From the NCBI RefSeq assembly GCF_017654505.1, contig NC_054549.1:23374969-23438968 (forward strand): a stretch of DNA of 64,000 nucleotides, written 5' to 3'. Both the position numbers and the translations under genes were made by a program. Position 1 is the first letter of the stretch. Each line of letters begins with the position of its first letter. The notes below the pieces were generated by a model, which made no database searches, was not told where the DNA came from, and saw only the letters and a program-made list of their open reading frames with translations. Source of the DNA: Polyodon spathula. Taxonomy: Eukaryota; Chordata; Actinopteri; Acipenseriformes; Polyodontidae. Positions 1 through 11,099 of this stretch are shown piece after piece.

Positions 1-87
1 TTTTCATAGTAAAAGTGGTAAATATTGTAAAAAAAACAAATACTGAATTGTGAAGTGTGTGTTATTGATCAATAAAGAATCATAATG

Positions 88-365
88 TTTATTGGTCTTC
101 ATCAAACGTAACGCTCCACAAACTGCATTGTAGTATTTTTGGCTTTAGTTGTAGGCATTATTTCACTGCCCACAATATACTTTTGTATAAATATAAAAAA
201 TTCTGTAAAACGCTTCTGTGACTTCACCCCTAGGACATATTTCATTTTTGGTGTCCTGGTGTCTGAACAGACAATAAGCAAGCTATCTGGCAAGTGAAGT
301 GGCTCCCAAAGTGATGTTATCCTGTCACTGATACCGATTGGCTGACTGGAGTGTGTGCCTTTCAT
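88..365 (-). other. Unrecognised 87-codon open frame followed by AATAAA
   Basis: The minus strand carries an open frame from 365 to 102. It has mixed, protein-like composition (residues such as ...LLIVCSDTRTPKMKYVLG...) and is not low-complexity. A canonical AATAAA lies about 10 bases past the stop, at 88-93 on the minus strand, as expected for the 3' end of a transcript or a processed retrocopy. I do not recognise the product, and there is no visible upstream exon. It may be the last exon of a neighbouring gene, part of a transposon, or chance. Confidence 0.2.
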
Positions 366-544
366 TACTACACTTCCATTTTTGACTCCTGTGCTTTAGT
401 TGTTTTTAATGTCCAGTTATAATTGATGATGCCACACTAGGCACTTCATGAACGGACCGCCTCGAAGAATTTTAATGCTATTTATTAACCAGATACATTT
501 TATCATGTAATTCTGGGATTTATGGGTTTATTTCAATCTGTGGA

Positions 545-775
545 GGACAAAGGCCAGCCCTGCAGGTGTCCACTCTGAGCTCACAGGTACCTAGCAGGGT
601 TCACTGTAGCATGATGAGGAGAAACAGTCCCTGCCGGTTTTGCTACCTAATCCCCTGGAGCGCCAGAGCCAATGCAACTCTCCCTTTAGAGTCCCCTATG
701 AAGACCGGCCTACCTCGCACAGCCAGGACTCGAACCAGCTACCAGGCGAGCCACTCGGGGACCCATTTCTGCAAT
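545..775 (-). mobile_element. tRNA-derived SINE (head and body), minus strand
   Basis: Read on the minus strand from about 775, the sequence starts with a tRNA-like head. A box-A-like stretch (TGGCTCGCCTGG) is followed by a near-perfect box B, GGTTCGAGTCC (plus strand ggactcgaacc at about 728-738). This is the internal Pol III promoter layout of tRNA-derived SINEs. The body runs down to about 545. The T-rich stretch at 780-870 resembles a separate, widespread fish repeat tail. It is not a functional tRNA gene because the cloverleaf is not preserved. Confidence 0.6.
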
Positions 776-1019
776 TATTTTTTATTTTATTTTTATTTAT
801 TTATTTATTTTATTTAGTCATCTCCAATTTTTTACCCTGGTTTTCTCCCCAATTTAGTCTGCCCAATTATTATGTTGTAAACTTTACCACCTACACCACT
901 TTGTAGAATTTTATATTTTAAACATTCATGCCAAATGCTTTTTTAAAGCATAAAACGAGAACATTTTTCCTTTATTTGTTTTTTGTTGTACATGTTTGTT
1001 GATTAGGGTGTGTAGAGTG

Positions 1020-1740
1020 TAAATATGGTCAGAAGTGCGGTAATTTGGTAGAAACCAATTGGACTCTTAGTCAAGACACTGAGTTTGGTAAGAAAGGCCA
1101 GTATTCAGGTATTGATGATACTGCAGAATATCTTCCCCAGATTACTGCTCACACAGATGCCTCGGTAGTTAGTGCGGTCGAAATTGTCTCCACTTTTGTA
1201 GATTGGGGATATGCCCTTGGTTCCAGATGTCAGGAAAGCAGTCTACCTGTAGTACCAGGTTGAATAAATTCAGCAGGGACTCTTGCAGCTTAGAGCTGCT
1301 GTGTTTGAGCATTTCAGCACTGACGCTGTCAGGGCCACATGCTTTCATGGGTTTGAGCCCCTGGAGCTTCTCTGTTAGCTCTTGCAGGGTGGTTGGGATA
1401 TCAAGTGGATTTTGGTTGTCTTTAATTCGAAGTTCTAACAGTTTTAGTTTGCCTCAAATTACATTTTTCTCTGTTGTTTGATTCTTGTGTGGGATTTCTT
1501 TGTAGAGGTTTTCCAAATAGTTCAATTTTGTATAGTCAATTCTTATTTTTTGTTGAATTTATATTATTCCACATTTCCCAGAACTGGTTGTGGTTAATAG
1601 ATTCTTCAATATCTGCATTAGTTTTATTAATGTGTTTTTCTTTTTTCTATTTCAGGGTGTGTTTGTATTGTTTTAGGGTCTCACAGTACCTGAGGTGTTA
1701 ATCTGGGTTTTGTGGTTGATGATGTTTTTGATTGGATATT
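1020..1740 (-). mobile_element. LINE fragment, start of reverse transcriptase (part 1 of a LTR-split element)
   Basis: Translated on the minus strand, the segment around 1050-1440 reads like the N-terminal part of a LINE reverse transcriptase: a GPDSVSAEMLKHSS-type block followed by LFNLVLQ and FPDIWNQGHI. These blocks resemble the 'GPDGI..EMLK' and 'P..W..G.I.PI.K' motifs of fish LINE ORF2. Internal stops and frameshifts show it is dead. It belongs with the endonuclease part at 2331-3385, from which it is separated by a solo LTR. Confidence 0.6.
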
Positions 1741-2330
1741 TGTATCTCTGTGTTGTATGTTGCATGCTGTGTGTTAATGTTGGTGTATTGTAGCTGGTAC
1801 ACAGGATATAACCATGGGTAATGCACACAAGTGTTTAATATTTGTATTTAGGCACGAGGATTGCACAGCACTTCACATGTAGGTAAAATTTAATAATATG
1901 TGAGCACAGGAAATTGCACATAATTTATTCATGTGCAGTTATACCGCGACTCCAATTGAATGATTGATTAGCAATCGAGTCTCAGTACAGCTGCATAAAA
2001 GCAGCATGTTTTCACTCACTCGGGGTTGTGTGTTCGTGAGTGGAGAATGGGTGTGGAGAGGAGAATAAAAAGTAAGAAAGTAAAACAATTGCTACAACGT
2101 GCTGGAAGCACCAGCACTGTACTTGTTTGTCTGTTTGTCCACTACTGTTTTGTCATTTTGTTCATCTATTTATTTTGGTGTCAAATGCCGTGTGCTGTTT
2201 TTGTTTAAATCTTTTATTTGTTTCATTAAAACACTGAGCGCAGCCATTGCGTCCCAGTTTCAAACCCAGTACTGCCTGCTTGTGTTATTCTTTCTGGCCT
2301 GACGTCACCCCTATAGCCAGCCTGTTCACA
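1741..2330 (+). mobile_element. Solo LTR, copy 1 of a 4-copy family
   Basis: Its sequence is shared with 17575-18187, 39513-40110 and 54258-54878. Landmarks are gcacgaggattgcacagcac, the TATA-like cataaaagcagc near 1993, the cactcggggttgtg block, and an attaaa poly(A)-type signal near 2225. This copy lacks the TGTGGCAAAG start seen in the others, so its 5' end is truncated or diverged and I see no clear target duplication. It interrupts the LINE at 1020-3385. Confidence 0.65.
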
Positions 2331-3385
2331 GTGCCAGATTTACTCCTGTCATTAGTTTGGTACTGTTTGTGTTTTGGAACATGTTAATAAGGTTAGTAAT
2401 TTCAGTAGAGCCAGTTGCTGTGTGTTGCTGGGCTGGTCTGTTCTTTTTAGGAACACTGTTATTTGACTGTGGTCTGACAGGGGGTCGCTGTGGCCTAAGG
2501 AGGGGTCCAGGTCAGTGATGTCACAGTCAACTACACTAGTCCTAAGAGCTAAACAGTAAGTGAATCTACCTAAAGAATCCCCTCTGATCCTGCCATTAAT
2601 GATGTATAGACCCAACACTTGACAGAGATGGGCCAGGTGGACGCTGAGGAGCTCTGCCCAGCCTCTAGAGAACTTCACGTTGATGATGTGTTGGGGGGTG
2701 GAGACAATGTTTTTGACGTTGGGTAAGAGCTGTGCGGCTTTCTCTGCCACCCTCCTCACTGACCTGGGTGTTGTGGGGACAGTGTGTGTGTGTCAGTGGT
2801 CTCAGGGCTGCTGTGTGGTGGGGGGCAGTGCTCTTTCCAGAAGGTGGGAGGGGGGGGGGTGTTGGGGGACGACTCTGTGCCTGTGTAGATGTTTTCTCAG
2901 GCTCTGCAGCTCCGTGCTTATGCTTTGTTGTCCTGCTGCAGTCCCTTCACCTCATCTCTCAGCTGCTGAGTGAGGCTAGCTTCAGTGAGCCTGGACAGGG
3001 TGAGCTCCCTGCACTCTGCGAACTCCAGCTCCAGCATGGAGATGTCCTCCTTCATATGCTTGACAGAGCTGGGCAGTCTGGGGGTGATGGGGGAAGTCAC
3101 AGGGGGGGTCTGTTTGTTCTGGGTGGCTGGGAATGTGTCATCTGCGGCTATATTCCCAGTCACTGGAGTTATGGTTTCAGTGGTTTCATCAGTCTTGCTC
3201 TGAATATTTATTTGATCATTTTCTAGAAGGGATTTTTCCATCTTAGGCTGCTCTTTTAAAATCAGAAAACACTCCTCGAAAGAGTTCAGGCTGGCCTCAC
3301 TGCCTTGGATCAGTACAGTTCCACAGTGGTAAACATTTACAGTGAATATTATAGTCTTTCCCCACAGTGAACTGTCTTCCACTGC
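2331..3385 (-). mobile_element. LINE fragment, N-terminal ORF and endonuclease end (part 2)
   Basis: On the minus strand, 3382-2918 is an open frame with a FTVNVYHCGTVLIQGSE block, an acidic/Ser-Thr-rich middle and a heptad-like tail (LEFAECRELTLSRL). At 2759-2352 it continues with a block typical of the end of an apurinic-type endonuclease domain (GLYIINGRIRGDS, then LSDHSQITVFL). The order on the minus strand, N-terminal part then endonuclease then the RT at 1020-1740, fits one LINE later split by the solo LTR. It contains stops and a frameshift and is not functional. Confidence 0.6.
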
Positions 3386-3479
3386 AGATCCCCCTTCACA
3401 TTATGTTACTGTGCATGTTACAAATTGCAGTGTGCCAAGCAGTGGGTTGCTCTGTACAGAAGATTATCTATCCCCTACC

Positions 3480-3800
3480 ATTCCACTCTCTCTCTCCCCT
3501 TCCATTCCTGTCTTTCTCTGTCTCTCATGAGATTCCAATACAGTTCTGCTTTGTCCTAGTCTCTATAATGCAGGAGATTAGAGTAAGATGATACTTATTG
3601 ATTGAGAAACCCTTTGTCTCCACTCTCACCTCTCCTTTTCTCTTCTCTCGCCCCCTTTCAACTCTCCCAGGTTTCAACTACTCTCCTCTTTTTTTCCAAT
3701 CACCTCTCCCCTCCTCTCCTCTCATGTTTCATTGATTGGTCCCATTTCCTTACTCTCCTCTACTCCTTTCTCCTCTCCCTCTCTATCCTCTTCTCTCTGA
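3480..3800. repeat. CT-rich low-complexity stretch
   Basis: This is a strongly pyrimidine-biased plus strand (ctctcctc-type words) without a regular period. Open frames here are Leu/Ser/Pro-rich by composition only and are not treated as genes. Confidence 0.6.
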
Positions 3801-3824
3801 TGTTTTATTGGTGGTTCTCCGTAT

Positions 3825-4003
3825 TGTTCACAATGCTCTTTTTAAAACTAGATTAAAAACACATTTTTATAATATAGATTATACTGTATATCCACATTGT
3901 GTTTTTATTGTTTCTTTTTTTACTGCTTATTGTTTTTAAAATATGTATTGTTTTTCTCCTTGTAAAGCGCTTTGAGGCGACTTGTCATGAAAGGCACTAT
4001 ATA
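3825..4003 (+). mobile_element. LINE 3' tail (L2-like)
   Basis: It starts with a tgttcacaatgctctttt / ttaaaactagattaaaaacaca block and ends in ttgtaaagcgctttgaggcg...aaggcactatataa. This is the widespread 3' end of fish L2/Rex-type LINEs. No coding part is attached. Confidence 0.5.
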
Positions 4004-6870
4004 AGCAAGGGAGGCGTGACTGACTAAAAGGGGAGTTTTTAAAAGGATAGACCATGGATCATAAGTTGACTATGCCATCCTTACTAGATATTATAATTAT
4101 ATAAGGGAAATTGAGTTTTTAAACACAAGTAAATCTTAAATCCCTGCATAGATTCCCTTCAATTAAATAAAAGACATAGACATATATGCAGTTCAAAAAT
4201 GCCAAGGCTGTTTATTAAAATACAAAAGAAAGAGACGAATAAATAAAAGCTCAACAGGCATCATCCAATTCAAACAAAATAACAAGTACAGTAATATCAA
4301 TTAGATTGATGTATGAAGTCAACTTGAGACAATAGTTAAACACAAGCAGTGCTATCCACTCATAAAAAAACCAACTAGGTTGATATAACATGTGAAATAT
4401 CCCACGATAAATAATAATTACTTGTTCCTTTATGACACCTACAGTTCAGCTATAATTACAGTGCAGAAGGCCAATCACTTAGTTATTAATACTCTTAAAA
4501 ATGTAAACTTGGTAGGAGGAAGCAACCTCGATGTGCAAAACAACAAAGTGTAATAATTGTACATAGATCAATTATTTCATTATGTATAGCAGCAAAGTCT
4601 CATGTGCAAAATAGCAAGATGCAATATTTATACACTAATCAATAGTCTCATTTGAATATGTATAGCAGCAAAGTCAAAGTGCAATGGGTGCATAATAGTA
4701 TTAATCTATCCAATATGTGGACTAGATATTCAAATGCACATTTATCCTAATGCAACAAAGCCCCAAAGTCCAAACAGTGCTTAATGATATTAACCAGTTA
4801 ATGGAAACACTTAATAGGCGGTGTAGTAAAGCAACATTGAGGAAATCGCTAGCGTCAATACAAAAACTAAACTAGTTATCGAACATTCACATGAGGTCAA
4901 TATGCAGTGAGCAGCAGCTTCGAGTTTCGCTCAAACAAAACACAATATCAGTGACAACAAAAAATAAAAGTAAATCGCTTTAAAGTGAAAACAAAGCCTA
5001 GTGAAAACAGCGATTGATGCTCGCTCGGGCAAACACAGCAGGGACACAGAATTAAAACGCAACCTAGCCTTGCCCAAAGCCAGCAGAACGAAAAGTTCGA
5101 TCTACGCATCAACTCCAGCAGTGTCTCAAATCAGGTAGCATTTGAAGTTTGACAGAACGGTAGGTTTATATAACTTGCCAATAAAACAATTAGTCAATGA
5201 TAACAAGAAACAGAAATTAAGAATAGGGAAGCCAATGTGTTTAAAGACAGGATTCCCCTGAGTCATACAATCTTACCGTTGAAAGTAATTTGCGACGGCA
5301 TTTATCGATTATTATGAATGAAAAAAGTCAAATGGAAGAGAATTTACATGAAATGTTGCGGTCCAACTGCCCCAGTTTAACTTTGTCAGGCAGGGATAGT
5401 GAATATTAAGACAAGAAAAAAAAGTGATCACTTTGGGATTCCAACAAAACAAACCGTGGCGAAAGTGCGGCATACAAATCGCCAGCCCACCTGATTGCAT
5501 AAAGTACAATAAGCCAGGGATGCAGGATTTTATGGGATACAGAATATTAAAGGGAAAAATACCCCTGAGTCTGCGAGAGGGGGGGTAGAAGATGACTCAA
5601 CGTTGGATAACACGGTTAACGATTTGGGAACGGAAACGGATATGAGAATGGACAGTACTTCACAAAATACTAGTTCAAAATTTGCAATTAGCAAAGACAT
5701 GGAACTCCAGGTTTGTGTCTGCGGCTGGAGTAAGGCGACAATTGTCTATGGACAATCAAGTGTCAGTGGTCACTCCGTTAAACTAAACCAGTTTAATAAT
5801 TTCTGGAAAAGCCGGGAGATTCAAGTCACTCACAGTCTGATCGAGAACAAACAATAACTCAGCTGGAGACAGAATAACTCAAAATACAATAATATAAGAT
5901 ACACAGTAATGAATCTCAATTATCGTAAAAAAAACATAAGAATAAAATCAATAAATAATGAATATATGTATAAATTAGATTATAATGATTGACTGCATAT
6001 ACACAGCTGAAGTAAGAGTTTGTCATGTTTTGTAACTTGGACTATACATTAAATTACTTAATAAACTATAAGGATATTTGAAAAAAAAAACATTTTGTAA
6101 ACACTCCCATTTCATTCCCTATTGTTATTGTGTCTGTCATATGAATAGGACATGATGCACACAGCTGGTCTACACCAAAATAATTAAACCAGCAAACTAG
6201 AAGAAACTAAATTGGTGAATAATAAAGTATGTACATTTGTGTTTATACAAAGATAGAAGTAATTATTGACTAGGGGATAGACAACTTACCGCTTAGTAAA
6301 GAGCAAAAACATTTCAGCACTTTTCAGTTCAGGGTTTTGTCTATTTCATTGGTAAAGTTCTTTTGAACGTGCAGAACTGCCTAGTGATTCAGTCGTTCTT
6401 GGATCATACATAGTGGTTCACAAATCATTTTTAGTCTTGGTAGGAAGACCAATACACTACCATAATATTGAATACAAAAGGTAAAATACACAAACATAAT
6501 ATTGAATATGGAAATGACAAAAGAAAGTGGACCCTCAAAGCTTTTCCGACCATCGGGAGGGTGTTTGGAGCAGGGTTTTAACTTTCTGACTCTTTTTCGT
6601 GTTCCCAAAAATGGCCAGGATAAGAACATTCACAAAACCTCAATTCTGACAGCATGAGGAATGTTATACAAATTAAGCAGGTACCTATTTAATATTCCCC
6701 CCCCCGGCAAAAATCAAAAGGGTTGATCTGGTTGGATTTAGCATTTTCCATTGAAAGTGGTTCCACCTGTTTCAAAGTGTCCTAATGGTAATGGGAAGCC
6801 AATTCAAACAGGTCCTGTGCTACAGTAAAAAGGGTCTGATGTCGGTGGAGTGACTGTTAGGCCCTGAATA
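4004..6870. other. AT-rich stretch without a recognisable gene
   Basis: Apart from the fragment at 5603-5857, I see no conserved coding block. On the minus strand there is a TATA-like element (ttatataaacc, near 5170) and AATAAA-type signals around 4210-4245. These would fit a decayed minus-strand LTR, but no TG...CA boundary or target duplication could be fixed. Confidence 0.35.
5603..5857 (+). pseudogene. Fragment with CxCGWSK zinc-finger-like motif
   Basis: The 84-codon open frame contains MELQVCVCGWSKAT. I recall the C-x-CGWSK(V)T block from repetitive fish retroelement-like and zinc-finger proteins, where it is normally followed by a GLxxHQG half carrying the His ligands. Here that second half is missing or altered (VYGQSSVSGHS). 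It is probably a decayed transposon-encoded protein. The family identity is from memory and uncertain. Confidence 0.3.
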
Positions 6871-6879
6871 TCAAAAGTG

Positions 6880-7190
6880 TCTTCTGACATAATATTACTG
6901 GAGTTCTTATGGGTGTTACTGTCTGTATGATAATATTACTGTAGTTCTGTATGGGTGTTACTGTCTGTATGATAATATTACTGGAGTTCTGTATGGGTGT
7001 TACTGTCTGTATGATAATATTACTGGAGTTCTTATGGGTGTTACTGTCTGTATGATAATATTACTGTAGTTCTGTATGGGTGTTACTGTTTGTATGATAA
7101 TATTACTGGAGTTCTGTATGGGTGTTACTGTCTGTATGATAATATTACTGGAGTTCTTATGGGTGTTACTGTCTGTATGATAATATTATT
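6880..7190 (+). repeat. Tandem repeat, ~41-42 bp unit, about 7 copies
   Basis: The unit is 'gtctgtatgataatattact' followed by ggagttctgtatgggtgtta. Copies alternate between ggagttc and gtagttc, and between ttctgtatggg and ttcttatggg, so adjacent units differ by one base in length. Some frames are open across it only because of the repeat. Confidence 0.9.
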
Positions 7191-8690
7191 GGCTCTAAGG
7201 CTGCTGAGTTCACTGCTGTCTGTAGCTCCACAAAACCAATTAATCATTACCCATTTATTTTTCTCTACTGGCAATACAATAGCAATGTTTCTTTTTCTTC
7301 TGTCTTTGTTAGAATAGTGGCAGCAGTCTTTAGGCGTTGCCTGCTGGCAATAGAATTTGATCCCCAAAAAGCTGCTGTCAATTTGTTTTTACTGTAGAAA
7401 ATGAATTCAATGAATTCATTAACACGTTGTCGAGTAAAGCAACAGCTCACACATGTCTGTAAGAAACAAAAAGGCACATTCATCTCTGAGCTGAACAATG
7501 CAGTTGGAATGTGTAATATGAACAATTGAAGACACTCTACAATACCATGCAGGGTATAAAGCACCAGTGTGCAAGGCTGTAGCCAGCTATGAGGCACCCG
7601 AGGCATGGGTCTTGCTTATATTTATACTAATAATTATTTATTTAGGCCCTTATACACGTTGCTTTGCTGCAAAATAAAATGCATGTCACTCGATGTGTAG
7701 ATATAGTGCAATAAAACCTGAAAACCAGAAACCCAAAATATCCATTCTGGTGTAGTTTAGAAGCATTTGACTTTTGCATTTGAAGTAAGTGGGATACTTG
7801 AAGGTTTATTTATTTTATTGACAGTGATAGTTGAATTAAAGGTTGTGTCAAGTTCATGGGGCTGTAGTTTGCAAGGACCCTCACTGCTAGCCAATCACAT
7901 CAATAGAGGTCAAATGCATATTCAAGAGTGTAAGACAGAACACAGCAAAACAGCCAATCAAATCGACTGGTCAGCAGAAAAGCTGGATCTGCAACCCTCA
8001 TTGGTTATGATGTGCTTAAGCTTATTTTCTTGCTGAATGAGATTTTATAATAAATGTCACACAGAACTTGATGTATGTAAGCACTCTTTAGTGTTCTTAG
8101 TATTTCGATAATGACATCACTGTTAAAATTCAAGTTTGATAGATTATGATTTAAAACTAAGTATACACCAAATATTCTGGCATTGGTGCATTCATATTTG
8201 CTTTAATATTGAATTCAAATTTTGCAAAGAAAAAGCTACCACACAGGTCCTGCAAATTTAGAATCTCAAGTTCAAAATTATATAATAGTAACTTATTCAG
8301 AAAAAAAAACAGCTGTTATCTAAACTTTTGTATTTAAATAAGAAACAAAAAGTAATGTCCTCCTATCTTTTTTCTTTTGTTCTAAAAACTTCAGTAGTGT
8401 GTGTGGGGGGGTTGTGCACGGGGCACGGGCAAGTGCCGCTGAGATTTTTCATGGCTGGCTACGACCCTGTGTATAGCGTGTGAGTGAGAAAGAGGAGATC
8501 GTGTGCTCTTTGTACAGTGATGAGGATTGCAGCTATTTCAATGACAGGACCTGTGTGTGGTACCCACAGCACAGACATGAGGTTCATACCGGGAACGACC
8601 AACTCGCTCTAGGGGGGGCGACACCCAAATACCTGACCGACCAACTATCCCCCCACGAGATCACCACCCAGACATTTCTAAATATACCTG
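7190..8690. other. No gene seen
   Basis: This is mixed AT-rich sequence. Short open frames show no family resemblance. A G-run (8406-8412) and a C/G-rich block at about 8600-8660 precede the CpG-richer region that follows. Confidence 0.4.
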
Positions 8691-8696
8691 TCTAGA

Positions 8697-9134
8697 TACG
8701 TGTTCTGTGACGCGGAGCGATGCCGGAGCGGGACTGCGGTGCTGGCAGTGTGTTTTTGGAAGGCGGTGTCGGTGCGCATCCCCCCAGCGCATCTTTCTTG
8801 GCTGTTGCGTTCTGCAGATGGAACACCAAGAAGAGACTGGCGTTCTGTTCGGGAGCAGCATGTAGACCCTCGCATCGCCTGCAGTTCCGCGCTTTAACCA
8901 TTTATTTTTGAAAGCACATTTATGTAATTATATATATACATAGATATTCCAAATGATATATACCTATATGTATATCTATGTTTGTGTGTATTCATATAAA
9001 TATATAAATATAACCCATTTTCTTTCTTAAAGACACATCTGTCGTTTTTTTTGTTTTGTTTGGGGGTTTTTTTTGGACAAAAAAATGTAATTCCTGTGTC
9101 AGTCTAAACAACGTCATCCACAAATCATGGCCTG
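8697..9134 (+). promoter_or_regulatory. Candidate CpG-richer promoter / untranslated first exon ending at a strong splice donor
   Basis: From about 8697 to 8900 the sequence is clearly richer in CG dinucleotides than its surroundings. At 9131-9140 there is a near-consensus donor, cctg|gtaagt, with the intron starting at 9135. The first coding exon of the ATP2B gene at 23690 begins at a good acceptor, so at least one upstream untranslated exon is required. This is the best donor I noticed in CpG-rich sequence upstream, but the link is inference. Confidence 0.22.
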
Positions 9135-9229
9135 GTAAGTACAACATTATATATGTATTTATTTATGTCGTGCTTTTTAACAGGAGTTTAGAGAAGTAAC
9201 CTCTGGCATGTTTTTTCTAGGTAGGTATG

Positions 9230-9530
9230 ACCGAATTCAGCGCGCTTACCTCATGCTGACAGATTCGCGGTTGGGATTTCATGTATGTTTTTTTGTTAGT
9301 TGAATAATTTCAATGCAAAGGTCGGTTGACCGGACAGTTTTTGTGTTTGAAATGCTGCTGCTGTGCGATGATGCTGCGGGTAAAATCTCCATTATATTCT
9401 TAGAGCATCGCTTCGTTCCTCGGCTCCGGTCAAACACAATATTCAATTGGACTGAAACTCGGTTGAAGGGGCGCACACTGATACGTGTGAATTGAATATC
9501 CGGGGGCATCCGGGACGGGCTAGGGTTTGT
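9230..9530. other. Non-repetitive CpG-containing stretch upstream of the ATP2B coding region
   Basis: It contains repeated CG dinucleotides (gcgcgcttacc, ttcgcggttggg, cttcgttcctcggctccgg, atccgggacgggc) and lacks obvious transposon sequence. It could be part of a promoter or CpG island together with 8697-9134 and 10080-10400. No open frame of interest. Confidence 0.2.
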
Positions 9531-9664
9531 ACAGCCAGGTGGTTTCCATAAGTTCAGATTTATTTTTTCAGATTTAACATTTTTATGTATTTATTTTCGA
9601 ATTTTTAAGTGTGATTATTTTTAGTGTTAACTGAACCACTATTAACGGTTCAAACAACAACAAC

Positions 9665-9671
<7 letters not shown>

Positions 9672-9741
<70 letters not shown>
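9672..9741. repeat. (TA)n microsatellite preceded by (CAA)n
   Basis: An uninterrupted alternating TA tract of about 70 bases follows a short caacaacaac run at about 9654-9672. Confidence 0.95.
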
Positions 9742-9745
<4 letters not shown>

Positions 9746-10504
9746 CCCGCCCCCACAAAAAAGAGTAGTTTGCTACAGTGGGATGAATGCAACAACGAGT
9801 ACGCCGGGCTTTGACGGGACGCTCATGTTTCAGATTGAAATGATCGGTCTTGAGTAAATGGTAAAAGGGAGCTAGGGGTGGTGTGGTCTGTGTGCATGGG
9901 GGGGGAGGCATATTTGAAGGTTGTTTATAAGGACACATTATTGAGCCAAAATAATACATGAAAATAGCCGGTATTACATCGGCTAAAGTATAGCCCCTCT
10001 CTCCTATCTTCCGAATGCTTTCGCTGATATACATTGCTGCATTGCTATATACAGACCAGCGGAGAATTTTTTTTTTCTTGCTCAATTTTCTAGACTGCAG
10101 GGTAGGGGGAGGGTCCTACAGCAATAGAGACAGCATATCCCGCTAGCTCTACACCCCAAACCTCCCATTGGTTTTTCTCCGTGACATAAGAGGTAGATAT
10201 ATGCAGCGGTTGGTCGGCGGAGCTGGTAGGCGGGATTCCATGCTCGGTTGCTGTGACATTTTTTCCCCCATTATTTCTCGGGAGGGGGAGGGAGGTGTAT
10301 TGCAGCAGACCCCGCTAATCGAGTCAGGGGCATTGTAAGGGCATCCTGTCCAGCTAGAGCAAGACCGCCTATGTTGTGTGTGCAGAGTATCGCAGTGCCG
10401 ATGTTATTAGAATATATCGAGGTCTGTTAGATCTGAAATAGGTTATTTAACTGCTAATAATAGGTGACACATACCGAGACTGTGCCCTTTCTATAGTTTG
10501 ATAG

Positions 10505-10613
<109 letters not shown>

Positions 10614-10619
10614 CGTATG

Positions 10620-11040
10620 CTATCTATTGGTCGATCAGTCTCTATGTCTGTCTGTATATGTAAACCAGTAGTATTTGTCAGTGTATGCCTGTCTGTGCAG
10701 TCTGTGTGTATGCTTGTCTGTGCAGTCTGTGTGTGCAGTCTGCGTGTACACCTGTCTGCAGTCTGTGTGTCTGTGTGTGTGCAGTCAGTGTGTATGCCTG
10801 TCTATGCATTCTGTGTGTGCAGTCCGTGTGTATGCCTGTCTGTGCAGTCTGTAGGTGCAGTCTGCGTGTATGCCTGTTTGTGCAGTCTGTGTGTCTTTCT
10901 GTCTGTGCATTATCTGTGTGCAGTCCGTGTGTATGCCTGTCTGTGCAGTCTGTGTATATGCCTGTCTGTGCAGTTTGTGTATATGCATGTCTGTGCAGTC
11001 CATCTCCTTGCCCCGTGCCTGCACTGTGTTTATCTATGCA
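10620..11040 (+). repeat. Degenerate minisatellite, ~21-24 bp unit (gtatgcctgtctgtgcagtct)
   Basis: Units of the form 'gtgtatgcctgtctgtgcag' tctgt repeat with small indels across about 420 bp, directly downstream of the ATCT tract. Cys/Val-rich frames on the plus strand and Thr/His/Gln-rich frames on the minus strand are artefacts of this repeat. Confidence 0.9.
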
Positions 11041-11099
11041 GTGTACTGAATGCACTGTCCATGGTGCTGAAATCAGGGGTTTGTTCAATAGGCAGAGCG

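Noticed and set aside
725..775. Functional tRNA gene
   Set aside because: Box A/B present but no cloverleaf; part of a SINE.
6880..7190. CRISPR array
   Set aside because: Contiguous tandem repeats without unique spacers, in a vertebrate genome.
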